From CBDDIP01 sp965229005 (GTDB lineage Bacteria; Actinomycetota; Acidimicrobiia; Acidimicrobiales; Ilumatobacteraceae): DNA of 64,000 nucleotides. Numbering within the stretch: the stretch's first letter is position 1; every line of letters starts with the position of its first letter. The stretch lies in contig CBDDIP010000002.1 of NCBI GenBank assembly GCA_965229005.1, forward strand, positions 1,116,001-1,180,000, written 5' to 3'. The notes under the pieces were generated by a model. It ran no database searches. It was not told the origin of the DNA and saw nothing but the letters and a program-made list of their open reading frames with translations. Shown here piece by piece: positions 19,806 through 28,113 of the stretch. Both the position numbers and the translations under genes were made by a program.

Positions 19806-21793
19806 ACGGAGTCGTCGGCCACTCGGCGCTCATCGTCGGGTTGGTCGCCTCCATCTTCGGAGCCATCGCCACTGCCTACGCAACTCGCACCGGCGATCGG
19901 CGCGTGCTGCGCACGGTGCACAACTACGCGTGGATCGCGCTCGCCGGCGCAGTGCTGTCGATCATCGTGATGGAACGGGCGTTGATCACGCGCGACTTCT
20001 CGTTGAAGTACGTGCAGACGGTCGGCTCCCGCGACACGCCAGCGCTGTTCAACTTCACTGCGCTGTGGAGCGCGCTGGAGGGCAGCATCCTGCTGTGGCT
20101 GCTGATCCTCGCGATCTACACGGCGGTCATCATGCGTCGCTACCGATCACGTCTCGGCGACCCGCTGGTGGCATGGGCGGCCGTGGTCATGTTCGTCGTC
20201 ACCGCGTTCTTCTTCTTCCTCTCCTTTGGGCCGATCGATGCGTTCGCCAACGGGCCGACGCCGGACTTCAACACCTGCTGCCTCGGTCCGAACCCGTTGC
20301 TGCAGAACCACGTGCTGGTGCTGTTCCACCCGCCGATCCTGTACCTCGGCTACGTCGGGTTCACGGTGCCGTTCGCCTTCGCCATCGGCGCGTTGGTGAC
20401 CGGTCGCGTCGGAGAGGGCTGGCTGGTGGAGACCCGCCGCTGGGCGCTGTTCGCGTGGGGCTTCCTCAGCGTCGGCATCCTGCTCGGTGGGTGGTGGAGC
20501 TACGAGGTGCTCGGCTGGGGCGGCGTGTGGGGCTGGGACCCGGTGGAGAACGCCAGCTTCCTCCCGTGGCTCACGGCGACGGCGTACCTCCACTCGGTGC
20601 TCGTGCAGGAGCGCCGCGGCATGCTGCGCGTGTGGAACATCAGCCTGCTGGTGGCCACGTTCGCGCTGACCATCCTCGGCACGTTCCTCACCCGCAGCGG
20701 CGTGATCAACAGCGTGCACGCGTTCAGCAACGGCACCATCGGGCCGTACCTGTTGGGCTTCTTCGCCGTCATCGTGATCGTCTCGCTCGGGCTCATCGCG
20801 TGGCGCGGGGATCGCCTGCGCGCGCCGGGCGCGATCGACTCGCCGGTGTCTCGTGAGGGCGCGTTCCTGGCGAACAACGTGATCTTCACCGCGTTCGCGT
20901 TCGTCGTGCTGCTGGGCACCGTGTTCCCGTTGATCGTCGAGGCGTTGCAGGATCGCAAGATCGTCGTCGGCGGTCCGTTCTTCGATCGCCTCGGCATGCC
21001 GATCGGGATCACGCTGCTGTTCCTGATGGCGATCGCCCCGGTGCTGCCGTGGCGCAAGGCGAGCACGGAGCTGCTGCGCGACCGCCTGTTCTGGCCGGCG
21101 TGGTGCGGCATCGCCGCGCTCGCGATCAGCGTCATCTCCGGGGCCAGCGACATCGCACCGTTGATCGCCTTCTTCCTCGGCGGCTTCGCCGGCGGCGCCG
21201 CGCTGCGGCAACTCGTGCTCGCCTCGCGGCGACAGGGCGTGCGCGGACTGCTCGGCCGTGCGAACGGCGGGATGGTGGTGCACCTCGGCGTGATCATCAT
21301 CGCGGTCGCGCTCGCCGCGTCGAACAGCTACACGCACTCCAGTCGCTTCACGCTCACCGAGGGCACGCCGATCAGCTACCAGGGCCACACGTTCGAACTG
21401 CAGGGCGTCAGCCTGTTCTCCGACGCTCGCTCGACGGGCATCAAGGCGCAGATCCTCGTCGACGGCGAGCAGGCGTACGCGCCGGCGATCACCACGTTCA
21501 CCAACTTCGGCATGCAGGTGGCCACGCCGAGCGTGAAGTCCGGCCCGTTCAACGACATCTACCTGACGTTGGAGGATGGAGCGCAGCCTGGCGCCACGTC
21601 GGTTCCTGTGCAGATCTTCATCAAGCCGTTGATCACGTGGCTGTGGTTCGGGGGTGCGTTGATGGCGGTGGGCACCGTGCTGGCCGCCTTCCCCGGGCGC
21701 AAGCGACGTAAGCCGACCGAACCCGTCTCGGCGCCAGCGGTGCACGAGGAGCTGCCGGGGACGACGATGGTGGAGGCCGGCGCTCGTGACTGA
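19787..21793 (+). CDS. ccmF: Haem lyase subunit CcmF
   Basis: 668 residues, polytopic, the usual length. The WWD haem domain is clear (GWGGVWGWDPVENASFLPWL) and the flanking histidines are present in FHPPILYLGYVG and AYLHSVL. A large C-terminal periplasmic loop (about 520-620) precedes the last helix. CcmF takes haem from CcmE and ligates it to apocytochrome with CcmH. Overlapping ends with ccmE and ccmG show a tightly packed operon. Confidence 0.95.
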   Translation: MQAASLNGVVGHSALIVGLVASIFGAIATAYATRTGDRRVLRTVHNYAWIALAGAVLSIIVMERALITRDFSLKYVQTVGSRDTPALFNFTALWSALEGSILLWLLILAIYTAVIMRRYRSRLGDPLVAWAAVVMFVVTAFFFFLSFGPIDAFANGPTPDFNTCCLGPNPLLQNHVLVLFHPPILYLGYVGFTVPFAFAIGALVTGRVGEGWLVETRRWALFAWGFLSVGILLGGWWSYEVLGWGGVWGWDPVENASFLPWLTATAYLHSVLVQERRGMLRVWNISLLVATFALTILGTFLTRSGVINSVHAFSNGTIGPYLLGFFAVIVIVSLGLIAWRGDRLRAPGAIDSPVSREGAFLANNVIFTAFAFVVLLGTVFPLIVEALQDRKIVVGGPFFDRLGMPIGITLLFLMAIAPVLPWRKASTELLRDRLFWPAWCGIAALAISVISGASDIAPLIAFFLGGFAGGAALRQLVLASRRQGVRGLLGRANGGMVVHLGVIIIAVALAASNSYTHSSRFTLTEGTPISYQGHTFELQGVSLFSDARSTGIKAQILVDGEQAYAPAITTFTNFGMQVATPSVKSGPFNDIYLTLEDGAQPGATSVPVQIFIKPLITWLWFGGALMAVGTVLAAFPGRKRRKPTEPVSAPAVHEELPGTTMVEAGARD

Positions 21794-22355
21794 AGCCGTT
21801 GCGCCGCGGCGCAAGCGTGTCGCCCCGCTGATCGCGTTGGGCGTTGCCATCGTCGTCGCCGCGCTGTTCTTCGTCCTCGCCGGCAGCGACGCCGACACCG
21901 AGGCGGACACGGTCAGCTTTCTCGTCGGCAAGCCGGCGCCGGCCGTGGAGACGACGCGGTTCGACGGGCAGTCGTTCGACCTCGCCCGCCGCAAGGGCAG
22001 CTGGGTGGTGCTCAACTTTTTCAACTCGACGTGCCTGCCGTGCAAGGCGGAACACCCCGACCTGATCAAGTTCAACGAGCTGCAGCAGACGCTCGGCACG
22101 AGCGGCGCCGAGCTGTACACCGTCGTGGACGACGACACCGACGACAACGTCACCGCGTGGTTCGCGGCCAATGGTGGCGACTGGCCGATCCTGCGCGACG
22201 ACGATGGCGCGATCAGCACCGCGTTCGGTGTGGCGCAGATTCCCGAGACGTGGATCGTCGATCCCTCCGGTGTCGTGCGGGCCCGGTTCCCCGGCGCCAC
22301 GACGTTCGAGCAGCTGTCGCAGACGTTGGAGACGCTGCGCCGCGAGGGCGCATGA
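21786..22355 (+). CDS. ccmG: Thioredoxin-like apocytochrome reductase CcmG
   Basis: 189 residues from a GTG overlapping ccmF by 8 bp. One N-terminal membrane anchor (about 15-32) precedes a TlpA/ResA-type thioredoxin domain with the redox motif FNSTCLPCKAEHPDL and the cis-proline region AQIPETWIVD. CcmG keeps the CXXCH cysteines of apocytochrome c reduced outside the membrane. Its stop overlaps the ccmH ATG as ATGA. Confidence 0.92.
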   Translation: MTEAVAPRRKRVAPLIALGVAIVVAALFFVLAGSDADTEADTVSFLVGKPAPAVETTRFDGQSFDLARRKGSWVVLNFFNSTCLPCKAEHPDLIKFNELQQTLGTSGAELYTVVDDDTDDNVTAWFAANGGDWPILRDDDGAISTAFGVAQIPETWIVDPSGVVRARFPGATTFEQLSQTLETLRREGA

Positions 22356-22852
22356 ACTCGCTCCAGCGGTTCTCCAGGCGGCTGAAGGGTTGGCCGGGTT
22401 GGGCGCTCGCCGGAGTGGCGCTCGTCGCGTTGCTCATCGTCGGTTCGTCGCAGCACAGCGGGCCCCTGACGGGCGAGGAGCGGGCCAACGAGATCAGCAA
22501 GCGCGTCGCCTGCCCGATCTGCGACGGCGAGAGCGTCTTCGAGTCGCGCAACGGCACGTCGGCCAGCATCCGCGCCGAGATCAGTCGGCAGGTGCAGGCG
22601 GGCACCGCCTCCGACGATCAGATCGTCACGTTCATCGAGCAGCGCTTCGGCGGCCGCGTCCTGCTCGTGCCGAAGGCGACGGGCATCGACGCGCTCGTGT
22701 GGATCCTGCCGGTGGTGGCGTTCGTCTGCGCAGTCGGTGGGCTGGTGTTCGCCTTCCGCCGATGGAAGCGCGCCGCTGACACGGTGCCCGACGACGACGA
22801 TCGCGAGCTGGTCGCTGCGGCGTTGGCCGGAGAGCCCGAGCATGAACCCTGA
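22352..22852 (+). CDS. ccmH: CcmH/NrfF-type apocytochrome thioreductase
   Basis: 166 residues. An N-terminal hydrophobic segment (about 17-31) leads to a small helical redox domain with RVACPICDGESV, the counterpart of the LRCxxCQ motif, and a C-terminal membrane helix (about 111-130). It works with CcmG and CcmF in delivering reduced apocytochrome. An 11-bp overlap joins it to the next gene. Confidence 0.9.
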   Translation: MNSLQRFSRRLKGWPGWALAGVALVALLIVGSSQHSGPLTGEERANEISKRVACPICDGESVFESRNGTSASIRAEISRQVQAGTASDDQIVTFIEQRFGGRVLLVPKATGIDALVWILPVVAFVCAVGGLVFAFRRWKRAADTVPDDDDRELVAAALAGEPEHEP

Positions 22853-23570
22853 CCAGCTCGCCGAGCTCGAGGAGGAGCGGCGGTTCCTGCTGCGCTCGCT
22901 CGGCGACCTCGACCGCGAGCACGACGTCGGTGACGTCGACGACGCCGACTACCACACGCTGCGCGACGGCTACATCGCCCGCGCCGCGGTGGTGCTGCGT
23001 TCCATCGACGAGGGCCGAGCGATGCTCCCGGCCAAGCGCGACCGTTCGTGGGGTCGCATCGCCGCCGGTGTCGTCGTCACGCTGGGCATCGCCGGCGGTC
23101 TCGGGTGGTGGGTGGCGCACTCGTCGGGACAGCGGCTGGCCGGGCAGTCGATCACCGGCGATGCGCCGATCGACAAGGCCGCCGCGCTCCTCACCGAGGC
23201 TCGCCAGCTGACGGGGGTCGACAACGTCGCCGCTTACCAGAAGTACCAGGAGGTGGTGAAGGAGGAGCCCGACAACGTCGAAGCGCTGGCGTACGGAGCG
23301 TTCCTGCAGATCAACATCTCCGGTCAGGCCGCACCTGCCGACGCGCAGGTGCTCTACGAGCAGGCCATCGAGTCGTTCGAGCGGGCGATCAGCATCGACC
23401 CCACCTACCCCGACGCACACTGCCTGCTGGCCGTCGTCTACGGACGCTTCGAGCCGATCAACCAGCCCGGCGCGTTCTCCGAGGCGACGGCGTGCCTGAA
23501 GTTCGATCCGCCCGCCGACATGCGCGACGCGGTGCAGGGCCTGATCGTCGAGAACACGCCGACCACCTGA
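22842..23570 (+). CDS. CcmI-like TPR protein
   Basis: 242 residues. The N-terminal 45 residues form a coiled-coil-like helix (LAELEEERRFLLRSLGDLDREHDVG is its acidic core), then a membrane helix (about 70-90) and two or three TPR-like repeats (AAYQKYQEVVKEEPDNVEAL; YEQAIESFERAISIDPTYPDA). This is the layout of the CcmI/CycH C-terminal chaperone of apocytochrome c, though shorter than proteobacterial CcmI. It is the last gene of the operon, convergent with the phosphatase gene 13 bp away. Confidence 0.8.
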   Translation: MNPDQLAELEEERRFLLRSLGDLDREHDVGDVDDADYHTLRDGYIARAAVVLRSIDEGRAMLPAKRDRSWGRIAAGVVVTLGIAGGLGWWVAHSSGQRLAGQSITGDAPIDKAAALLTEARQLTGVDNVAAYQKYQEVVKEEPDNVEALAYGAFLQINISGQAAPADAQVLYEQAIESFERAISIDPTYPDAHCLLAVVYGRFEPINQPGAFSEATACLKFDPPADMRDAVQGLIVENTPTT

Positions 23571-23583
23571 CGATCGGCGCACC

Positions 23584-24045
23584 TCACTCGTCCGGTGGTG
23601 CCCACGCCTTCGCCCGGGTGATCACGCCGTCCTCGCGGCGCAGCACCCACACGCTTCCCTTGCGCCAGTCGGGCTCGCCGCGAAATTCGGTGCCACGACG
23701 TTGCAGTGCTTGCATGGTGTCGGGGATGACGTCGCCATGGCTGCACAGCACCGAGCCCTCGGGCAGCGTCGCCAGCAGCTCCAGCACCGGACCGACGATC
23801 GCGCCCTCGCTCAACCGTTCGTCGGTCTCGATCGCGATGCCGGTCGCCTTGGCCAGTGGTTGCAGCGTCTCGACGCATCGCTGGAACGGACTGCTCAGCA
23901 GGCGACCGCCTGTCGTGTGCTCGGCCAGCCGCTCGGCGATGGCAACCGCTTGGCGGTGACCGGCCGGCGTCAAGGGACGCAGTCGGTCGTCTTCATCCCA
24001 TCGGCTCCGGCTCCCGGCCTTTGCGTGTCGAACGAGGTACAGCAA
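23584..24045 (-). CDS. SixA-like histidine phosphatase
   Basis: 153 residues from a TTG start with a good AAGGAG ribosome-binding site. The RHG motif is LVRHAKAG, the second catalytic His is in CSHGDVI, and the LRPLTPAGHRQA block matches SixA-type phosphohistidine phosphatases. The substrate is unknown; a housecleaning role towards phosphoproteins or small phosphates is typical. It is divergent from the sulfite-oxidase-fold gene across 84 bp. Confidence 0.85.
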   Translation of the reverse strand: MLYLVRHAKAGSRSRWDEDDRLRPLTPAGHRQAVAIAERLAEHTTGGRLLSSPFQRCVETLQPLAKATGIAIETDERLSEGAIVGPVLELLATLPEGSVLCSHGDVIPDTMQALQRRGTEFRGEPDWRKGSVWVLRREDGVITRAKAWAPPDE

Positions 24046-24129
24046 CGCAGGACTCCTTCGTGTCGGCCATCCGGGGGAATGACCTCACCGCGGCGACTGT
24101 ACTGACCGATCCGCGCCACACTGGAGCCC

Positions 24130-24744
24130 ATGGGCTTCTTCGACCGCAACCGCAAGGCCTTGGAGGAGAAGGGGATCAGCCCCGATCGGCTTCCTCCCGG
24201 CCAGTACCTCACCGAGCGCTTCCCGGTGCTCCACGTCGGCGACGTTCCGGACTACGAGCCGGGCCAGTGGAACCTCACCGTCGAGGGCCTCGTGGACACG
24301 CCGTTCACGATCGATCTCGACGAGCTGAAGGCGATGCCGTCGGTGACGCTGACGTTCGACATCCACTGCGTCACCAAGTGGAGCAAGTTCGACACGTCGT
24401 GGACGGGTGTGCGCGTGCGCGACCTGTTCGAGCGAGCGGGTGTGCAGAAGAAGGCCACGCACGTGATGGAGCACGCCGAGTTCGGATACACCACCAACAT
24501 CCCGTTGGCCGACATCACCACCGACGAGGCGATCGTCGCCTACGCCTTCGAGGGCGAGGACATCGAGCCGATCCACGGTGGTCCGGTGCGCATCGTCGTG
24601 CCCCACCTCTACTTCTGGAAGAGCGCCAAGTGGGTCCGCTCACTGGAGCTGCGCGACCACGACGCCCCCGGCTTCTGGGAGCGCAACGGCTACCACATGT
24701 ACGGCAACCCCTTCACCGAGCAACGCCACCGCGGCGACAAGTAA
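24130..24744 (+). CDS. Molybdopterin-dependent sulfite-oxidase-fold oxidoreductase
   Basis: 204 residues comprising only the Mo-cofactor SUOX domain. The molybdenum-ligating Cys is in FDIHCVTKWS and conserved blocks DELKAMPSVTLT and YGGP-like HGGPVRIVVPHLYFWKSAKWV follow. The protein has no Tat signal, so unlike MsrP (YedY) it should be cytoplasmic, as in YuiH-type proteins. The reaction is unknown. Its stop codon lies inside the left arm of a strong terminator hairpin. Confidence 0.85.
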   Translation: MGFFDRNRKALEEKGISPDRLPPGQYLTERFPVLHVGDVPDYEPGQWNLTVEGLVDTPFTIDLDELKAMPSVTLTFDIHCVTKWSKFDTSWTGVRVRDLFERAGVQKKATHVMEHAEFGYTTNIPLADITTDEAIVAYAFEGEDIEPIHGGPVRIVVPHLYFWKSAKWVRSLELRDHDAPGFWERNGYHMYGNPFTEQRHRGDK

Positions 24745-24789
24745 CTGGATGTCTGTCAGCTCGAATGTCGAGCTGAGCGACATCCAGTT
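24743..24789. terminator. Bidirectional terminator hairpin
   Basis: Two nested perfect stems: AACTGGATGTC (24743-24753) with its complement at 24779-24789, and CAGCTCGA with TCGAGCTG inside, loop ATG. No T-run follows on either side. It lies between two convergent genes. Its outer arm GACATCCAGTT is also found in the hairpin at 32598-32638. Confidence 0.75.
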
Positions 24790-24796
24790 CGACTCG

Positions 24797-25363
24797 TCAG
24801 GTTCGGCGACCGAGCATGGCCAGGAACTGTGCCTGGGGGGAGGGGTCGTCGGATGTGACGATGTCGCCGCTGAAGAACGGCGGCTGGCGCATCGCCTCGA
24901 TCCTCGGCGCCGCTTGCGCGGTGGCGTGGGCGACGAGGTCTTCATCCAGACCGTCGTCGACGCCCGCCGCGCGGGCGAGGTCCCACGTGTGCGCGAGCGT
25001 GTCGACCACGTTCCACGCGAGGAACTCGTCCATCGGTTCCAGCGCCCGGAACGTCTGCACGACTCGGTGGAGGACGTCCGGCTGGTCGATCGCCGCGAGC
25101 ACGGACTCGCGGATCGCCGACCAGGTGGCGAGCGGATCGTCGCCCGCGTTGTCGCCGGGCGTGCCGTAGGGATTCATTGGCGGGTCGGTGCCGCGGATCA
25201 ACGACTCGACGTATGCCTGCACGGCGATCACGTGACCGACGACGTCGCGCCCTGTCCAGCCGTCGCACGGCGACGGATTGGACCACGCGTCATCAGGCAC
25301 CATGCGCACCACGTGGTCGAAGCCGTACAGGGTCTTCACGTACACGCGCATGTTGTCGGACAT
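24797..25363 (-). CDS. DinB-like, mycothiol-type maleylpyruvate isomerase family protein (TIGR03086-like)
   Basis: 188 residues. A four-helix DinB fold is indicated by SPCDGWTGRDVVGHVIAV (first metal His) and WNVVDTLAHTWDLARAAG (second pair of metal-ligand positions). This actinobacterial family contains metal-binding, thiol-dependent enzymes and proteins of unknown activity. The C-terminal FSGDIVTSDDPSPQAQFLAMLGR is a family hallmark. The exact reaction cannot be called. Confidence 0.8.
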   Translation of the reverse strand: MSDNMRVYVKTLYGFDHVVRMVPDDAWSNPSPCDGWTGRDVVGHVIAVQAYVESLIRGTDPPMNPYGTPGDNAGDDPLATWSAIRESVLAAIDQPDVLHRVVQTFRALEPMDEFLAWNVVDTLAHTWDLARAAGVDDGLDEDLVAHATAQAAPRIEAMRQPPFFSGDIVTSDDPSPQAQFLAMLGRRT

Positions 25364-25401
25364 CCGCTCAGCGTACGTGCGTCCGATGATCGCTCCGACC
25401 G

Positions 25402-25458
25402 GTGTCAGCTGATGCGCAGACGCCTTAGCTGATGCGCAGACGTGTCAGCTGATGCGCA
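25402..25458. repeat. Three tandem copies of a 20-bp unit at the 3' end of mrp
   Basis: The core AGCTGATGCGCA recurs at 25407, 25427 and 25447, a 20-bp period. The third copy (25446-25458) is the last codons and stop of mrp (LRIS and stop on the minus strand). The other two copies lie downstream of that stop. It looks like a recent slippage expansion of the gene terminus. Confidence 0.85.
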
Positions 25459-26593
25459 AGCTGGGACTGAAGATCTTGCGCGGCTTGAGCTCGGTGGCGA
25501 TGCGCGTGGCGATCGCGGCGAACGACTGGGCAACTTCCGAGTCGGGCGAGACCGCGGCGATCGGGCGGCCGTCGTCGCCACCTTCGCGCAGCTGGGGCAG
25601 CAGCGGGATCTGGCCGAGCAGGGGAACGTTGAGCTCGTCGGCCAGTTCCTGACCGCCGCCGCTGCCGAAGATCTCGTAGCGCTTGCCGTCGTCGCCGGTG
25701 AACCAGCTCATGTTCTCGATGATGCCCTTCACGGGCAGGTGCACCTTGTCGGCCATCGCCGCCGAGAGGCGGGCGACCTTCTGCGCAGCCTGCTGCGGGG
25801 TGGTGACCACGTAGACCTCGCCACGCGGCAGGTACTGGCTGAGGCTGAGGGCGATGTCGCCGGTGCCGGGCGGCATGTCGACGAGCAGGAAGTCGGGCTC
25901 GTCCCAGTACACGTCGGTGAGGAACTGCTCGAGCGCCTTGTGCAGCATCGGGCCGCGCCAGATGACCGCTTGGCCTTCGGGCACGAAGTAGCCGATGGAG
26001 ATGCAGCGCACGCCCCACTCCTCCGGCGGCACGAGCATCTGGTCGATGACGACCGGCTCGCGCTCCGTGCCGAGCATGCGCGGGATCGAGTAGCCGTAGA
26101 TGTCGGCGTCGACGATGCCCACCGAGTAGCCCTGCGCGGCGAGTGACACGGCGAGGTTGACGGTGACGCTGCTCTTGCCGACGCCGCCCTTGCCGGACGA
26201 GATCAGCAGCGGCCGCGTCTTCGAGCCGGGCTCGCTGAACGGCACCTTGCGGCCTTCGGCGTGGCCGTGCGCCTGGCCCTGCCCGGCGCTGGCACCGGGA
26301 CTGCCGTGCAGCTTGATGCGCAGGTCTTCGCGCTCCTGATCCGTCATCACCGTGAAGTCGAGGGTGACGTCGCGCACGCCGTCGAGCGCGACGACGGCGG
26401 TACGCACCCGGTTCGTGATCTCGTTGCGCAGTGGACATCCGGCGACGGTGAGGGCGATCTGGACGTCGATGACGCCGTCGCCGCCGATGCCGATGTTGCG
26501 CACCATCCCGAGGTCGACGATGGACCGTCGCAGCTCGGGATCTTCCACCGGCCGGAGGGCATCGATGATCTGCTCGGTTGAGGGTGACGGCAT
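25445..26593 (-). CDS. mrp: Mrp/ApbC-type Fe-S cluster carrier ATPase
   Basis: 382 residues. An N-terminal DUF59/MIP18 domain (about 5-85, with AGCPLR and Cys53) is followed by a His/Gly-rich linker and a deviant-Walker P-loop NTPase: GKGGVGKSS at 134-142, DADIYGYSIPRML and MPPGTGDIALSL. The C-terminal CxxC of many Mrp proteins is absent (ENMSWFTGDDGKRYEIFG). It carries and transfers Fe-S clusters in the cytoplasm. It starts divergently from the SufR-like gene across 54 bp, which suggests shared Fe-S-responsive control. Confidence 0.92.
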   Translation of the reverse strand: MPSPSTEQIIDALRPVEDPELRRSIVDLGMVRNIGIGGDGVIDVQIALTVAGCPLRNEITNRVRTAVVALDGVRDVTLDFTVMTDQEREDLRIKLHGSPGASAGQGQAHGHAEGRKVPFSEPGSKTRPLLISSGKGGVGKSSVTVNLAVSLAAQGYSVGIVDADIYGYSIPRMLGTEREPVVIDQMLVPPEEWGVRCISIGYFVPEGQAVIWRGPMLHKALEQFLTDVYWDEPDFLLVDMPPGTGDIALSLSQYLPRGEVYVVTTPQQAAQKVARLSAAMADKVHLPVKGIIENMSWFTGDDGKRYEIFGSGGGQELADELNVPLLGQIPLLPQLREGGDDGRPIAAVSPDSEVAQSFAAIATRIATELKPRKIFSPSLRIS

Positions 26594-26614
26594 CGGGGGC
26601 CTTTCAGGCTGACG

Positions 26615-26640
26615 AATTACCACTACGCGCATAGGTAGAA
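26615..26640. promoter_or_regulatory. Dyad between mrp and the SufR-like gene
   Basis: A 26-bp partial dyad of the form ATT-N4-CTA-N-GC|GC-N-TAG-N4-AAT fills half of the 54-bp divergent promoter region. It is the natural place for the SufR-like protein to bind and control both genes. Confidence 0.45.
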
Positions 26641-26647
26641 TACCGGC

Positions 26648-27379
26648 GTGCCTGCGAACCCACCCAGTGCGGGTCTTGCCTCGGGAGCCTTCACGGCCAC
26701 GGTGTCGGCGATCACGAACGCCTTCGGCGATCCCACGCGGCGCGGCATCTACCTGTTCGCCCGTGAGCACGAGTCCGGTGTCACGGCGGCGCAGGTGGCC
26801 GAGCAGTTCGGTCTGCACCCCAACGTGGCACGCCACCACCTCGACAAGCTCGCCGCCGGGGGCTATCTCGAGGTCGCCGTCGAGCGCTCCGAGGGCGCCG
26901 GCGCCGGTCGCCCGTCGAAGCGCTACCGCTCCGTCGCCGACGTCAGCATCGACGTGCCGGTGCGCAGCGACGACCTCGTGCTCTCGCTGCTCGGTCGGGC
27001 GCTGGCGCTCCTGCCCCACGAGCAGGCCGAGGCGATGGCCGAAGAAGTCGGGCGCGAGTACGGCGCAGCGATGGCCCTCGGCCTCACCGGGCCTGACCTC
27101 GGCGCCGGGCAGCGCAGCCTGCGGTCGGCGATGCAAGCCGTCGCCGACGCGCTCACCGCACACGGGTTCGCTGCGCACGCCGACCAGCGCAACAACCAGC
27201 TGCGCATCGTCAACAACCACTGCCCGTTCGGCGACGTGGCCATCGAGCACCCGGTGATCTGCGCCGTCGACCGTGGCATGGTCAAGGGCATGCTCGCCGC
27301 GCTCTACGTGGGCGACGCCGACGTCAGCACGCAGGCGTCGTTGCCGCAGGGCGACACGTTCTGCGCCACCGCCGTCTGA
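26648..27379 (+). CDS. SufR-like Fe-S-sensing transcriptional regulator
   Basis: 243 residues from a GTG. An N-terminal winged-helix domain (about 18-75: GVTAAQVAEQFGLHPNVARHH) is followed by GRPSKRY, a typical SufR/ArsR-like segment, and a C-terminal domain with Cys192 and Cys205 separated by 12 residues, plus Cys239. This spacing recalls the cluster-binding cysteines of SufR. SufR represses Fe-S assembly genes when holo. Here it is divergent from mrp rather than next to a suf operon. Function is well supported by motifs and context but not proven. Confidence 0.82.
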   Translation: MPANPPSAGLASGAFTATVSAITNAFGDPTRRGIYLFAREHESGVTAAQVAEQFGLHPNVARHHLDKLAAGGYLEVAVERSEGAGAGRPSKRYRSVADVSIDVPVRSDDLVLSLLGRALALLPHEQAEAMAEEVGREYGAAMALGLTGPDLGAGQRSLRSAMQAVADALTAHGFAAHADQRNNQLRIVNNHCPFGDVAIEHPVICAVDRGMVKGMLAALYVGDADVSTQASLPQGDTFCATAV

Positions 27380-27392
27380 GCCCTCGCAGCGC

Positions 27393-27427
27393 GTCGACTT
27401 TGCTACCGAATCGGTCGCAAAGTCGAC
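27393..27427. terminator. Bidirectional terminator hairpin
   Basis: GTCGACTTTGC pairs perfectly with GCAAAGTCGAC; after one mismatch ACCG pairs with CGGT around an AAT loop. It lies between two convergent genes and has no T-run. Confidence 0.75.
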
Positions 27428-27437
27428 ACAGCGTCGG

Positions 27438-28076
27438 TCACTGGCGAAGTTGGGCGTACTCGATCACTCGGGTCATGACGATGTCGTCCGACTTGGCGAG
27501 GGCGCCGCAGTCGAACGGTGGCTGCGGGTCGTACTCGATCATCAGCTGACTCGCTTTCGCCGCCGTGGTGTCGACGAGAATCTCGACCAGGCGCAGTGCC
27601 ATGTCGATGCCGCTGGACACGCCGGCCGCGGTGATGATCCGCTCGTCGAGGTGCTCGACGACGCGCTGCTGCGTCGAAGTCGCCCCGTGCTCGTCGAGCG
27701 TGTTCAGCGTCGACCAGTGCGTCGTCGCGGTGAGCCCCTTGAGGAGGCCCGCAGCGGCGAGCACCAACGAGCCGGTGCACACCGACGTCGTGTAGGTCGT
27801 GGTCTCGTGGGCGTGGCGCACCCACTCCAGCACGCGCTCGTCGGTCATCAGCGGGCGGGTGCCGACGCCGCCGGGGAAGACGATGATGTCCGGCTCGGGG
27901 AAGTCCTCGAACGTGCCGTCACGGGTGATGCCGAGCATGCCGTTCTCGCTGCGCACCTCGCCGCGTTCGTGGCCGATGAAGGTGATGTCGAAGTCGGGGA
28001 TGCGTTGCAGCACCTCGTAGGGCCCGATGCCGTCGAGGGCCGTGAACTGCGGGAACAGCGGGATGACGATCTGCAC
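27438..28076 (-). CDS. DJ-1/PfpI-family protein
   Basis: 212 residues from a GTG with an ideal AAGGAGAT ribosome-binding site. The class I glutamine-amidotransferase-like fold shows IIVFPGGVGTRPL and the nucleophile elbow TSVCTGSLVLAAAG, followed by THWSTLN and a helical C-terminus (GIDMALRLVEILV). Such proteins include isonitrile-hydratase-like and chaperone/deglycase enzymes; the activity here is open. It follows the GlxA gene by 37 bp on the same strand and is probably co-expressed. Confidence 0.85.
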   Translation of the reverse strand: MQIVIPLFPQFTALDGIGPYEVLQRIPDFDITFIGHERGEVRSENGMLGITRDGTFEDFPEPDIIVFPGGVGTRPLMTDERVLEWVRHAHETTTYTTSVCTGSLVLAAAGLLKGLTATTHWSTLNTLDEHGATSTQQRVVEHLDERIITAAGVSSGIDMALRLVEILVDTTAAKASQLMIEYDPQPPFDCGALAKSDDIVMTRVIEYAQLRQ

Positions 28077-28113
28077 GGGATCTCCTTGTTGTGAACGGGG
28101 TTGTGAACGGGTT

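Noticed and set aside
20147..22843. A minus-strand frame of about 900 codons opposite ccmF-ccmH
   Set aside because: The plus-strand genes have complete motifs and coupling; the antisense product is low-complexity and charge-rich.
24130..24744. Periplasmic methionine-sulfoxide reductase MsrP
   Set aside because: There is no twin-arginine signal and no membrane partner gene (msrQ) beside it.
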